A stretch of 64,000 nucleotides of DNA from Vicia villosa (taxonomy: Eukaryota; Streptophyta; Magnoliopsida; Fabales; Fabaceae), in NCBI RefSeq assembly GCF_029867415.1, contig NW_026705575.1, positions 496,001-560,000 of the forward strand. Direction: 5' to 3'. Of this stretch, positions 10,359-22,120 are shown piece after piece. The notes below the pieces were generated by a model that worked only from the letters and a program-made list of their open reading frames with translations, did no database searches and was not told the DNA's origin. The position numbers and the translations under genes were made by a program. The first letter of the stretch is position 1, and every line of letters starts with the position of its first letter.

Positions 10359-12175
10359 AGGACAGTATCAACTTGCATTGATGACTTTGGCTTTTCTCCA
10401 AACTGTAACCTTCCTTCTTTCAAAGCTTTTTGCACTAAATCCCTGAAAAGGACACATTGAGAAGTTTTATGACCCAAGAAATTATGAAATTTACAAAATC
10501 CTCTTTTTTTCTTTTGTTCAAGAGGAGGATTTTTAAGTCCCGGGGGTACTATGATTTGCCCATCAGAAACCAACAAATCAAATATTTCGTCACATTTTGT
10601 TATATCAAATGAATACGTTTTACTAGAAAATTTTTCATTCTTACTTTCAACCAGATTTTTATCTTTTGAAGGTTTAAGCAATTTACAGATATATGGTGGC
10701 CCTAGCTTTAATTCAGCCACGTTGACCTCTCCCTCTTCGTATTCACTATCGCTATTAGAGTCGAACTCACTTGTAGTAACATAAGCTATTTTTTCTTTCT
10801 TATGATATTTACTAGCTCTGGCTTTTTCAGCTTTTAGCCTTTCGACCTGGCGTACTCTATCTGCCAGTTGTGCCATGTCTCTCAAATGTTGGGTGTCTAA
10901 TTTCTTCCTTATGGAATAATCTAACCCACCTGCAGTCATTTCGACTAACTCATGTTCAGGAATTTGTGTAAAACATCTAGCTTTCAGTAACCTAAAACGG
11001 TTTAGATAGTCATCGACTGGTTCTGTACCCTTTCGCCTAACTTCAGCCAATTCTTTCAAGCTAATTTTCGACTGTCCCATATAAAATTGTTCATGAAACA
11101 ATCGTTCTAATTGGTTCCATGAGAACAAAGATTGGGGAGATAAGGTCGTGAACCAAGTAAATGCATTTTTCGTTAAAGAACTTGGAAAATACTTCATCTT
11201 TAGATTTTCATTGTTTGCTATTTCTCCAGCCTCTGTCTGGAACCTAGCAATATGTTCGACCGTCGACTCGCCAGTCTCACCAGCAAATTTGGTGAATTTT
11301 GGGACTTTCCACCCCCTAGGCAATTCTGTCTGCCTTACATATTCTGACAGCGGGGAAACGAAATTTGGTCTATGCAAACCTACATTTATTCCATTCTGAA
11401 CTAAAATTTGTTCAACTACATTAGAGATATTATTGTGTCCAATATTGACATCTTGCTGGATGTTCCTAAGAACCTGGTCAGCATCTTGATGCCTTTGTAC
11501 TATTCTAGGGATCTCTGGCTCAATTTGATCTCCTTGTCCTATAGGTTCGACCCCTCTCACATTCGACCCTTGAGTAGTCGAAAGGTTTGGTTGTGGGGGC
11601 GCTCCAAAGAAATCTGCAATTCTGGCCATTTGTCCCGCCAATATTTCATAACTTTGATTTGTGTTATTAATCATGGGAGTAAAAACAGTTCCCATTTGTT
11701 GAGTAAGGGCATTCACCATTTCATGATTACTTTCGTCCATTTGTTGTCGAATTGACAACATTGACGTAGTACTTAAAGATGGCAAAACCTGGTGATTATA
11801 TCCTATGCCTATAGGTCGACCCCCTGGATTTGATGTGCTTGTAGCCATCATGCTGTTAGAATATAATGAAGGATTTGTATGCAAACCTTGCATCATAGAC
11901 GTGGGCATTCCAAACTGAGGGTTAAAACCTGGTGGAGGCATCATTCCATGAAACGGCGGTCGTAATGGATTCAACGGTGACCGTACATTCGTTGGTGATG
12001 ATACCATTATTGCTGCCGTCGATCCACCAGTATTTGTTGTTCCAACTGGGGACGAATCTGCGGCATTTTGTGGTGTTCCTCCGTTCAGAACACCTCCTTG
12101 ATTTCCAGAAAGATCAGAATTATTTGTATTAACTTCAGCCATGTTAGTTAATTTCCGACCACTTCTTAATATCAT
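10316..12175 (-). CDS. gag polyprotein (Tat-lineage Ty3)
   Basis: 619-codon frame. The N-terminal 250 residues are Met/Pro/Asn-rich and low complexity; residues ~295-470 carry the retrotransposon gag (capsid) domain (PKFTKFAGETGEST..., FTWFTTLSP..., LNRFRLLKARC). A Cys/His segment (CKFHNFLGHKTSQC, near residue 575) is a zinc-knuckle-like motif. The first ATG at 12175 lies about 55 bp inside the 5' LTR edge, after the PBS. Confidence 0.88.
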   Translation of the reverse strand: MILRSGRKLTNMAEVNTNNSDLSGNQGGVLNGGTPQNAADSSPVGTTNTGGSTAAIMVSSPTNVRSPLNPLRPPFHGMMPPPGFNPQFGMPTSMMQGLHTNPSLYSNSMMATSTSNPGGRPIGIGYNHQVLPSLSTTSMLSIRQQMDESNHEMVNALTQQMGTVFTPMINNTNQSYEILAGQMARIADFFGAPPQPNLSTTQGSNVRGVEPIGQGDQIEPEIPRIVQRHQDADQVLRNIQQDVNIGHNNISNVVEQILVQNGINVGLHRPNFVSPLSEYVRQTELPRGWKVPKFTKFAGETGESTVEHIARFQTEAGEIANNENLKMKYFPSSLTKNAFTWFTTLSPQSLFSWNQLERLFHEQFYMGQSKISLKELAEVRRKGTEPVDDYLNRFRLLKARCFTQIPEHELVEMTAGGLDYSIRKKLDTQHLRDMAQLADRVRQVERLKAEKARASKYHKKEKIAYVTTSEFDSNSDSEYEEGEVNVAELKLGPPYICKLLKPSKDKNLVESKNEKFSSKTYSFDITKCDEIFDLLVSDGQIIVPPGLKNPPLEQKKKRGFCKFHNFLGHKTSQCVLFRDLVQKALKEGRLQFGEKPKSSMQVDTVLCKSKRLIILSLLM

Positions 12176-12206
12176 TCATAACTAAAGAAAAATAAAGAAC
12201 AATCGA

Positions 12207-12227
12207 CGAGTCCCACTGGGCGTGCCA
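12207..12227 (-). other. Primer-binding site of the Tat-lineage element
   Basis: Three bases inside the 5' LTR, the minus strand reads TGGCACGCCCAGTGGGACT, i.e. TGG plus a tRNA acceptor/T-arm complement. tRNA-Arg is the primer reported for Ogre-type elements, and this fits a tRNA with 3' end CTGGGCGTG-CCA, but I could not confirm the tRNA identity. Confidence 0.65.
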
Positions 12228-12230
12228 ATT

Positions 12231-13038
12231 TGTTTACCCAGAAAACTGGTAAACAAGCGCTAGTTTCCTTTTTAAAGGTTACTTTGCGGAGTCAACTAGA
12301 ATACTCCAGGACTGATTGCTTTATTTTGTTATGTTATGTGTATCTGATTTGTATTAAATGTAAATAGTGACTTTAACGTAAAAGTAAGCACTGAAATTAA
12401 AGGCTTTAAAGTAAATCAAAGCAATAAAAAAGAAGGCAGTAAATGTGCACTGAAAGATAAAATGTAATGTAAAATGATTGCATTTAATTAAACTGGTACG
12501 CATACATACATTCCAAAGTTGCACTCGTTACTCATTGCGCAGAGATTTGAGTTTACTCGTGTTTATGTAGAAAATGCGGACCCTTAATTATTCCTATGAA
12601 ACTTGCTTAAATAGAAAAATAAAATAACTACTACTAACGGTCGACTGGCTATCAGTCAACACGTGTCTTCGACATGCAAGATCTTCAATTGTGAGACTTC
12701 CACGCGTCCTGTGAGAACTGCCAGAAAAACTGCCTGGAACTGCCTCTTAACTTCTACTGCCTCTCGACCTCCACTTCGATTTCTGCAGCCAAAAACCCTT
12801 AAGTCTTCGCATCCTTTTGGTCTGGTCGAACGCTAAAACCTCAGACGATCTTCCTAGTCGAACAGCTTCGACTACTAAACGTTATTTGGTCGAAAAGCTT
12901 CGACCCAACTGGTAGTGTAGATATTAACTTGAGGCCCAATTACCAATTTAGGGCCTTTTTTTATCAAATTGAGGCCCAATTGCCAATTTTGGGCCTTAGT
13001 TGCCCATTTATTTAGTAAGTCGAAATCCTAGGGTAACA
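12231..13038 (-). repeat. 5' LTR of the Tat-lineage element
   Basis: 808 bp, about 99% identical to 3139-3945. The duplication AGATC follows at 13039-13043. Confidence 0.95.
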
Positions 13039-14168
13039 AGATCTGCAAATTCAAGATGGGTGGCCAAGGTTGTGGTAAAGAAAATGCAAACTTCTGATAA
13101 AGTAAGGATCTGTGATATTATTCAAGATATGTGGCAAAATTATTCAGTGGGTATAACTGTGGCAAGGGCATGGAAAGCTAAGCTGATTGCAAGATAAATC
13201 ATAGAAGGAGATGCAAACAACCAATATGCAAATCTATGGAGATGTCGAGCTGAGTTGCATAGGGTAAATGCTGAAAATACTATGAAGATCAACATTGACA
13301 GACCAATACCTTCAATCCAACCAAGGTTTGGATCGTTTTATTTTTGTTTTGATGGATGTATAAAAGGGTTCATAAATGGTTGTAGACCCTTCATAGGGGT
13401 TGATGGGTGTCATTTGAAGACTAAATATATAGGTCAGCTTTTAATAGCTGTGGGAAGGGACCCTAATGACCAGTACTTCCTACTAGCATTTGATGTTGTG
13501 GAAATAGAAACCAAGGAATCGTGGAGGTAGTTTATACAGTTGTTAATGAAAGATGTTGGAAAGGATAATAGATATGTATTTATTTCAGATCAGCAAAAGG
13601 TAATCCATTTAAAAGTTCACTGATAACCAATTGTGTATGATGTTATAATAGTTAACTAATCAGCCAGCTGATCATATCAAGTGCAACTTCTAGTGCAAAT
13701 GTTGCAGATAAGCCAACTGATCAGCCATTTGCTACTATGGATGTGGCATCTGCTACAACTCAAAGTGAGTCATCTGTAGTGAATCAACCATCTGCTACTG
13801 TAAATGAACAATCTGTTGCTACTCAAAGTGAAGCTTCATTGTTTGGGGATATCACTTATGATATGATTTCAAGCCTACCCGACATAAATCCAAGTGTGCA
13901 AACAAGAATAAGCTCAACAAGTACCATAAACAAAGGCAAGGATAAGGTCAAATAAGAATCCAAGCCATTGAAAAAGAGGTCAAGCGAGAGAATTAAGGAG
14001 AATTGATTTAAAAAACCAAAACCATTCATAGGTCCTGATTCTAACCCAGACCAACCTATGTACTTGACTGAAGAAGAAGAAGAAGGAAATGCCTCACAAA
14101 ATACAAGGAAGGCTCCAAAGAGTACTCCAAAAAAGGCTCCAAAGAAGAAATCAATTAATGACCTCTAA
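13039..14168 (+). pseudogene. MuDR-type transposase, catalytic and C-terminal remnants
   Basis: Continuation of the MULE gene beyond the retrotransposon. 13044-13560 encodes the region before and at the MULE transposase domain (GVDGCHLKTKYIGQLL, then GRDPNDQYFLLAFDVVE) and ends near ISDQQK, just before where the remaining catalytic residues and a SWIM zinc finger would be expected. Those are deleted. Stops occur at 13195 and 13528. The C-terminal low-complexity tail (Ser/Thr/Gln repeats, then Lys-rich) runs to a TAA at about 14168. Confidence 0.78.
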
Positions 14169-15184
14169 TGTTTTCTGATATGACAGCAAATTATGTATTA
14201 GTGTCGTTTTGTAATGTTTCATGCAAGTATCTGATGTTGTTGTTTTGTAATTTTGTTATGACAACTTTTATTTTGAAATGAATTATGCATACTTTTGGTG
14301 CTCTTTTGTATTGTCTGAATTATGCACACTTTTGGTGTTATTTTATAATGTCTAAATTATGCACATTTTAGGTGCTATTATCAAATGAATGAATCATGCA
14401 CACTTTTAGTACTATTATCAAATGCTAAATGCAGTGTAGCCCATATTTCAGATGATTAACACAACTTTTTAGACAGAAATTAAAACCTTTCCATTAATAT
14501 AAAGATGTTTCAAAATACATGATAGTGTTAACATTGTTCTATAACCAAAAAACTACAACTATTGAACCTACTTAAAGATTACATAAAGTTATACAATAGA
14601 GCAACTATCAAACAACACATAACAATTTCCATCTTGAGCTTCATATTAATCTTTCTCTAAGCTTCAAGCTTCCTCTTCAACTTCTCAAATTTCTTTGTTA
14701 CTATTTTAAATTTCAGTTCTAGTATCTCACGCTTTTTTACAAATTGGTTGAATAACACTATTCCCTTTCATAGACACTCCAATTTCATCATTTCATAAGA
14801 ATAATTCACAGTTATTCCCAATCTAGAAAATACATTTTACACATCTGTTAGCATGAATAAAAATCAAAATTTCCTATCAAATGTAGCCACAAACATTCTT
14901 ACCCCAACATTGCGATATTTCCAGAATTTTCTATTGCGTTTTTTAACTGTGTTGGAGACCCACATGTTTATTGGTCTATCACAACCACATCTAGGTAAAC
15001 ATGAAAATCCAACTGAAATATCGCTGCTTCCAAGATAATTGCTTCTAACCATGCTTCAAAATGAAAGGATGGAGTATGAACTCAGAAGAAGCAGACAAAT
15101 GTAGCAACACTGAAGACGAATCAGAAGAATGGAACAAAAGGGGAAGAACTACACAGTCAACAACATCTCAATGCCACATAGCCA
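14169..15184. other. 3' untranslated and subterminal part of the MULE
   Basis: No gene recognised. Repeats of AATTATGCACACTTTTGGTGCT (four imperfect copies, 14280-14410) form a short tandem array that may be subterminal transposase-binding repeats. Confidence 0.5.
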
Positions 15185-15330
15185 TAAGCACAATACACAG
15201 TCAGCCAAACAAGTAAAATGGTGTGGTGAAAATGAAATCTTTGTTTTAGAAGGGTGCATTCACAAATAAAATACTTCAAGGGAAAAAACTAAATCTCGCC
15301 CTAATGACAACGGGATTGTATATTTAACCC
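15185..15330 (-). repeat. MULE right terminal inverted repeat
   Basis: Inverse of 1889-2034. The duplication TAAAAAGAA follows at 15331-15339. Confidence 0.92.
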
Positions 15331-15339
15331 TAAAAAGAA

Positions 15340-16400
15340 AATACCACTACTAAAAAAAACACATTTTATAATAATTTTTTCTATGATCATTTAATCAACC
15401 CAAATAATATATGTTTATTACGCCTCTTTCGTTTTTTATTTATTTTAAAATTACATATAACTATACTCCAACTAAACAATCGATGTGATATGAGAAAGAG
15501 TGACACGTTTCGAATTCCAACACCTACAACTTCATGTTTTACTATTGAAAAAGGATGTGTTTACTTAATTTTTATTTTTAAATAAAAATTAAACAATTTT
15601 CACTACGGTCCAGATTATCAACCGTAGTTAAATATCATGCATGACAATTCACCATGGTTTGTTTTATCAATTAAGGTGAAACTCTAACTTCTCATCCCAA
15701 TCTCTCAAAATTCAATCATATCTCACTACAAAAAATATTGTCTAGCGGGGCGATTTTGCCACGGAAATTTCATGACGCGAAAAAGGACCTTTGTGATATA
15801 ATTTACACGCAGATATTTATTTAAAATATTAAAATAATGAACGTCAGCTTTTCACACGAGGGAATGTGTTGTGACGTGATAACTTTGCACCCAAGTGCTG
15901 ACCTCATAAGAATCACGTGTTTTATTCCTTGCTCACACATTCCCTCTTATGTGAATTCTTCTTCTCATTTTTAATGTTTTCCTTCCCTCTCTCAAGTTTT
16001 TTATTCCATGAGTATGAAAAGTGTGACTTGTATTCTATATAAGCAAGCTTGTAGATTCACCGAGTTGATCAATTGAATATGCTTTAGCTTCATCTTTTTA
16101 TACATTTTTAAGCTATTCCTCTTTTACCCAATAATTAGACTCGAAAGCAAAATAACATCACATTCGTTCTCATTTCTGTTTTTTCACCTTCTGTTACTCT
16201 TTGGATGTCATAAAATTATATTCATGCTTGAAAACATAATAATATGCTAAAACAACACAAGAAAACTGCAACAAGATATTTTACAATACTTAATTCAAAA
16301 CAAAACAAAATATTTGATCAAAGTGTGCCAAACAAGTCATCAATTACTCTAATGCCATGCCACAATCACAACAAATATAGTACTCTATTGTGCCATATTC
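15340..16400. other. Intergenic region with a CACTA-like fragment
   Basis: AT-rich, no coding sequence recognised. CACTACAAAAAATATTG at 15724 resembles the end of a CACTA-type element, followed by GC-richer palindromic sequence; no matching opposite end was found. TACGGTCCAGATTATCAACCGTA near 15604 is a short inverted repeat. Confidence 0.4.
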
Positions 16401-16407
16401 AGATATT

Positions 16408-18006
16408 TTAATTGGCCTTACGGATAGATTGAGACTTTTGTTCATGAAAGAATTGCTCCATTATGGAAAGGCTGAGACCATTTGTTAAAGCAGAAGTTGT
16501 TGTTAATGCAGCTTTTAAAATCCTGAGACCCTGCATTATAATGCAATCAAATATTGTGAGATGTAAATCTGATACAGGTAACACTTGAACAAAGCGCGCG
16601 CGAGATAAGAAAAGTTTCAGGCAAGCCTTACCTCCTTGACACCAATGCTGACAACCCTTTCTTCCAAGTCATTAAGAGGGACATTCATTCTTTCTAGATA
16701 TGAAACAACATTACTAGATGACATTGGACTCATTACCAAATCATCTGTCACCATAAAAGTTAATGGTCCTTTTGCAAATCCTCCAGAAATCGGAGATTTA
16801 GGATCAATGTATCCATATGGTTCACTTCTATCTTTATAATCACCATGAATAGGTAATATTTGGTTCCTGAGTTTGAATTCCATCGAAATCAAAGGTTTAG
16901 ATAATTTCTCTTTGATTTCATAAGATGTCAAACATCTAGCTGTACACAACCCAGTCATGCTTTTGTATAAATTATCAATGCAGCTCAAAAAAGAGAATCC
17001 TTGGAGCATATGCAACACACCTCCCAAAGGAAAGGTAAGAAAACTAAAAACAAAGTCAGCAAAATCTTCTTTCGCCTCAACAAACAGAATTTTTTCATTC
17101 GATTTTCTTCTAAGTATTTTCACAACCATATTTGATTCATCAGATGGTTCATCTTCTAACTCTGATTCACCAATCCAAAATTCCAATCGGTTTCTCGGGT
17201 CTAAATTACTAACCAATTTTACCTTTTTAAAGAAAAAGTCTGTCAAAGGAGTCTTTGATATCAAAGAAAACTTGAGAATATCAACTACCTAATCAAACAA
17301 AATATAAACAATATTATATACTAGTAATAAATAGAAAGTAGAATTTTTTTTTGTTGAGAAAACATACCTCTTTCTTGCTGATATTTATTGTTTGTTTATC
17401 AACCGCGTCAATGTCCTTGATTCCAAGCTTCTGAAAGAGACTTAAACTTGTTCTAAGAAGATTAGGCATCACGAAAAGATTGTCGGAAATAACAAAAGTC
17501 GAACTATGGTTGACAAAGCCATTTTCGGTGTTGTTTTTCTGTGGAACTACTACATTCATTAGGTTTCCACAAGTGCATAATTGATCCTTGAAAGTACACA
17601 AACTGTACCAATTTTCTCTTCTGCAAGTCTCGTCCTCACAGAAATAGTACATCAAGGGTTGTGTTTCATCGATGTTGAGTTTCATGTTCTGGCAATAACG
17701 TTGCATTGAGTTCCTTGGATTGAGTAACATTTCTTTGCATGTGTTTGACCATAGAAATTGTTCATCGAGATTTGATACACTTTGATAGAGTGAGCTAATG
17801 CTGCCAAAGTTTACTGCTTCTATATTTGAATCCTTAGCTACGAGTTTTGCAATTGTCCCTAAGGGCAATGTTAAGAAGCTGAAGAAAACGTCGACAAAAT
17901 CTTTTCCTGCCTCAGCATACACAACTTTGTTTTTCTCTTTGTCAATAAAAACTGTTAGGGGAACTTGATCATTGTCACTTTGTTGACCTGATGCATTTGC
18001 AGCCAT
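16408..18006 (-). CDS. DUF674 family protein, copy 2
   Basis: Three exons: 18006-17368 (213 codons), 17288-16632 (219), 16530-16408 (40 plus TAA), giving about 472 residues with all splice phases 0. Donors GAG|GTATGT and GAG|GTAAGG; acceptors ATTAG and TGCAG; introns 79 and 101 bp. Two DUF674 halves are recognisable: exon 1 with FIDKEKNKVVYAEAGKDFVD, exon 2 with FVEAKEDFAD and FPLGGVLHML. Exon 1 holds a possible zinc ribbon: Cys pair in FCEDETC and pair in LCTCG. The C-terminus is GLRILKAALTTTSALTNGL followed by a charged tail. Molecular role unknown. No breaks seen; probably a functional gene. Confidence 0.92.
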
Positions 18007-18095
18007 GGTATGAACCGAGTTACTCTAAAAGACCACAAAACTGTTGCCACAATCGAGTAAGAAAACTGAAGAGATGCCTTGCTAAAATGGAGTTT

Positions 18096-18108
18096 CTCTT
18101 ATTTAAAT
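18096..18108 (-). promoter_or_regulatory. Putative TATA region of DUF674 copy 2
   Basis: On the minus strand the 13-mer ATTTAAATAAGAG lies about 90 bp before the ATG. The identical 13-mer precedes copy 3, which argues for a kept promoter element. Confidence 0.55.
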
Positions 18109-18479
18109 GAGTTTTACATAATGATTGTAAAAATTGGAAAAGGTTACTTTCTAGAGGGCTTTGGGAAGGAAACAAAATTAATCATCCTCTACATATGTTA
18201 ACAACGGTAGAACTCCCTCTCTCCCTATGCGCCACTTTGCATATGTTTAATTGTTGGTTTCGATAGAGATCTCTCTCCAATTTTTTTTTTTTGGTTTTAT
18301 TGATTTTTCAGCAATATTTTACTGAATTTATATTTTTAAAATACAAATTTATTTTTTCTTCATTATTATATCATTGATTTTGAAGTTAATAATATAAAAG
18401 TGAATAAAATAATTTTTATTACCTATAAATTCATAGTATTTTAACCTGGTCTTAGGCGCACAACAATGGTAAATTTTCT

Positions 18480-18954
18480 TGCGGGAGAGATTAGTCTGAA
18501 TCCTTAAGGCTAGAAGTGTCAAGATAGATTAGTCACAATCTTGGGCCAAAAGGAAATTTTCTTAAGGAAAATCCACATGGAAAAGATTGGCTTAGATGTC
18601 GAAAAATCTTGATTCATTGTATATGATCAAGTGTTTGGCTAACAAATCGTATCTAAAACAACAAGTCTACTCATTCAAAATGGTAGAGAAAAAAATTATA
18701 GTGGAGAAGTTGATAGAATTTCATTAGATCATTGATGATATAGAGAATATGGAGGTGCAGATTGATGATGATAACAACTTGTTAAGATCATTATCGATAT
18801 CCTTTAAGTATTTTAAAAATTCTCTTGTTTACCGTAACGTAAGGAAGACAATATTACTTTGAATGAAGTCTAAACGGTTGGGAGATCCAGGAAATATTAA
18901 GAGGGATTGCTCTAAGATGAAGAGCAATGAAGAATTTGTTTAGATTAAAGTCTC
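18480..18954 (+). pseudogene. Decayed copia gag fragment (left flank of nested copia)
   Basis: Translation resembles the copia gag (UBN2) region (LANKSYLKQQVYSFKM..., IEFH, DDIENM) but has several stops and frame changes. The match resumes at 22570 on the other side of the nested element, where protease-like sequence follows. Confidence 0.6.
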
Positions 18955-19402
18955 TGTGAGATATTGTATCGAACTCTAGTATGGTCGAAGGGTAGCTTCT
19001 TGGTTCGACGGGATTAAGCATGAAGTCGAAGGTTGTTCACATGCTTGTGTCGAAGATGCTAGGGTCGTTAGCATGTTAAATTAGGTTTTAGTGTTTAAAC
19101 CCTAATTTGTTAAATTAGCTTGTTTATTAAGTTGGCTTGTTTAATGGGCCTTGTGGAAAAAGCCCATTAGTTAGTATGTTAGGTTTTATTATAAATAGCA
19201 TACTAGTCTCTCATCATTGAAAAAAAAGCTGCAAATCCTAATTTGGGGTGAGAGAGGTTATTTGCTATTCTTATAAACTTGTAATCTTGTTTTAAGAGAA
19301 AGTAAAAGAATAGCAGTTATAACCAATCTTGTGTTCTTCTTCTTCCTTGTCCTTTATTCTTCCCTTGTATTATACTTTGTTCTTGGCATTGAATTCACAA
19401 CA
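18955..19402 (+). repeat. 5' LTR of copia element
   Basis: Begins TGTGAGATATTG, ends TTCACAACA. Contains ATTATAAATAGC, a TATA-like box, near 19189. The same family gives the solo LTR at 47089-47517. Confidence 0.93.
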
Positions 19403-19427
19403 AATTGGTGCGGTGAGCGTGGAGAAG

Positions 19428-20526
19428 ATGCCTTCAACAAAGTATGAGATTAAAAAGTTCACCGGAGTGAATGATTTCGGTCTGTGGAGCTTGAAGATGA
19501 AAGCCCTACTATTTCAGCAAGGTTGCTTGGAAGCATTGAAGGGAGTGGCAACCATGAATGCAGATCCAACACAGCGCAATTTTGTTGAGCCTTGGTGATA
19601 AGATTCTCCGGCCGGTATCAAAGGAGACGACGGCATCAGGGTTATGGGTGAAACTTGAAAGTTTGTATATGACCAAATCGCTGGTAAATCGACTCTACCT
19701 GAAGCAGGCTTTGTATTCATTCAAGATGGTTGAAGACAAATTGTTGGCTGAGCAGTTGGATATGTTCAACAAGCTGATTCTTGATCTTGAAAATATTGAT
19801 GTGAAGATCGATGATGAAGATCAAGTGCTGTTACTATTGTGTTCTTTGCCTCGATCACATGCTCACTTCAAAGAAACTCTCCTGTATGGAAGGGAGTCCC
19901 TGACGTTTGAAGAAGTTCAATCAGCCTTGTATTCTAAAGACTTGAACGAACGAAAGGAGCATAAACCTTCGACTGTTGGCGAAGGTTTGACCGTTAAAGG
20001 AAAACTCTTACGAAAGGATGGTAAGTTTGACAAGAAGAAGGGCAAAAGCCAGTCGAAGTCTTACAGTGGCGAAGCATCTGACATTCGATGCTATCATTGT
20101 AAGAAGGAGGGTCACACAAGAAAGGTGTGCCCTGAACGCCTGAAATATCATGGAGGTAAGGATAATGGTAATGCAGCCATTGTTCAAGATGATTTCAAAT
20201 CATCTGACGTCCTTGTGGTTTCGAGCAGTGACTCTAGGAAGGAGTGGATTATGGATTCAGGTTGCACTTGGCACATGACTCCAAACAAAGACTTGTTCGA
20301 GGAATTATGTGATCAAGATGGTGGATCAGTACTGCTGGGAAACAATAAAGCTTGCAAAATTGCAGGTGTTGGATCTGTGAGATTCAAACTCCATGATGAG
20401 TCAATAAGGTTGTTGACTGAAGTCAGGTATGTTCCTGATTTGAAGAGAAATCTACTTTCTCTTGGTGAATTCGACAAGAAAGGATATGTTTTCCAAGGAG
20501 AGAAAAATATCCTAAGGAAGTTATGA
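19428..20526 (+). pseudogene. copia gag-protease (frameshifted)
   Basis: ATG at 19428 opens a copia gag (KFTGVNDFGLWSLKMKALL). A deletion near 19570-19585 shifts the frame; from there gag continues to a zinc knuckle CYHCKKEGHTRKVC (near 20090) and the protease active site MDSGCTWHMTP (near 20254). The frame ends at a TGA near 20524, right where RT sequence begins in another frame. Confidence 0.85.
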
Positions 20527-22051
20527 GGAGTCGAAATAAGACTGAATGGCTGAAGGCCATGGATGATGAGATGAAATCTCTTCATGATAATCACACTTGG
20601 GAACTGATCAAGAAACCTGTTGGGGCAAGGTTAGTCAGCTGTAAATGGATTTTCAAAGTTAAGGAAAGAATTGAAGGAGTGACGTCGAAAAGATACAAGG
20701 CAAGGTTGGTCGCAAGGGGTTTCACTCAGAAAGAAGGTGTCGACTTCAATGATGTGTTCTCTCCTGTTGTGAAGCATAGGTCCATTCGAATGTTGCTTTC
20801 CATGGTGGCACAGTTCGACCTTGAACTGGAACAGATGGATGTGAAGACTGCGTTCTTGTATGGTGATTTAGATGAAACGATCCTGATGAGGCAACCTGAA
20901 GGGTATGTCGAAAAGGGAAAGGAAAATTATGTGTGCAAGCTAAAAAGATCTTTATATGGGCTGAAACAATATCCTCGACTGTGGAATAGGAGATTCGATA
21001 AGTTCATGGCACACATAAGTTTCATTAGAAGTCAGTTCGATCACTGTGTTTACTTCAGATTTCGACCTGGTAATTCATTTGTTATTTTGTTGCTTTATGT
21101 GGATGATATTCTCATAGAAAGCAACAGTGTCGAAGATGTGATGAGGGTGAAGGGTGAACTCAATAAGGAGTTCGATATGAAGGATCTGGGAGCTGCTTCC
21201 AGGATTCTTGGAATTGACATTCGAAGAGATAGAAAGAAGTCAAAGTTATGCCTATCTCAAGAGGCATATCTACAGAAGATTCTTGAAAAGTTTGGTATGT
21301 CGAATTCGAAGCCAGTTGTGACTCCAACAAACCCTCAATTCAAGCTGAGTATTGATCAGTGTCCCAGTACTGATGTCGAAAGAGCCTATATGAATAACAT
21401 CCATATGCTAATATAGTCGGATCTTTGATGTATGCTATGGTCTGTACTAGACCCGACATAACATACGCAGTAAGTTTTGTAAGCAGGTACATGGCGAATC
21501 CAGGAAAGGCTCACTGGCAAGCATTGAAGTGGATTTTAAGGTACATAAATGGGTCTCTGAATAGAGTCCTAATTTATGGTGGAGCCTTAGGTGAAGATAG
21601 TAAAGCAGTAATCGAAGGATATGTCGACTCTGATTATGCAGGTTGTATGGATTCCAGAAAATCTATTTCTGGATATGTTTTCACTATGTTTGGCACAACA
21701 GTTAGTTGGAAAGCAACACTTCAGAAGGTTGTTGCTCTATCAACCACTAAAGCGGAGTATATTGCCTTAACTGAAGCTGTGAAAGAAGCATTGTGGCTTA
21801 AAGGTTTTGCAAAGGAGCTGAAACTTCAAGGTCGGAGTATCAATGTTAAATGTGATAGTCAGAGTGCAATACACTTGTCGAAGAATTCAGCCTATCATGA
21901 GCGAACTAAGCACATTGATGTGAGGCTGCATTTCGTCAGAGGAGTAATCGAGCATGGAGAAGTCCAAGTGCTGAAGGTTTCGACTGAAGACAATGCTGCT
22001 GATATGATCACCAAGACATTGCCGAGTTGCAAGTTTTTCCACTGTATGTAG
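20523..22051 (+). pseudogene. copia reverse transcriptase and RNase H (one frameshift)
   Basis: RT from WLKAMDDEM onwards, with the catalytic YVDDIL near 21097 and KTAFLYGDLDE before it. A one-base loss near 21398-21403 moves the frame (stop TAG at about 21414); the second part (21425-22051) holds the end of RT and RNase H, with the KYIALTEAVKEALWL-like block and a C-terminal VLKVSTEDNAADMITK. No integrase. Confidence 0.88.
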
Positions 22052-22120
22052 TTGCTAAAGCTGCATGAAGAAAGCTAGTTGTTCCCTTGATGTTGTAGAG
22101 TTAGATCCAAGGTGGAGATT

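Larger units (their letters stand above)
3139..13038 (-). mobile_element. Ty3 LTR retrotransposon, Tat lineage (Ogre/Retand-like)
   Basis: Complete 9.9-kb element read on the minus strand: 5' LTR 12231-13038, PBS, gag, protease, RT-RNase H-integrase, antisense extra ORF, PPT, 3' LTR 3139-3945. LTRs start TG and end CA (as TGTTAC...GTAAACA on the element strand). A 5-bp duplication AGATC flanks it (3134-3138, 13039-13043). By eye the LTRs differ at about nine bases and one indel in about 807 bp, so insertion is recent. Defects are few: a frame change at the gag/protease boundary, overlapping frames at the protease/RT boundary, and one stop codon in integrase. The extra antisense ORF between pol and the 3' LTR is a known trait of some Tat-clade elements. 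Confidence 0.95.
1889..15330 (+). mobile_element. Mutator-like element (MULE), split by a retrotransposon
   Basis: Both ends start with GGGTTAAATATA as terminal inverted repeats of about 146 bp (1889-2034 and 15185-15330). They are flanked by an identical 9-bp duplication TAAAAAGAA at 1880-1888 and 15331-15339, the hallmark target-site size of Mutator transposons. The interior encodes remnants of a MuDR-type transposase on the plus strand (2124-3138 and 13039-14168). A complete Tat-lineage LTR retrotransposon (3139-13038) sits in the transposase gene. Without that insertion and its duplication the MULE would be about 3.5 kb. The transposase has stops, a frameshift and an internal deletion, so the element is non-autonomous today. 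Confidence 0.93.

Noticed and set aside
19329..19427. Upstream start for the copia gag (CSSSSLSFILPL...)
   Set aside because: This lies in the LTR; the same peptide appears from the solo LTR at 47089-47162, so it is not coding.
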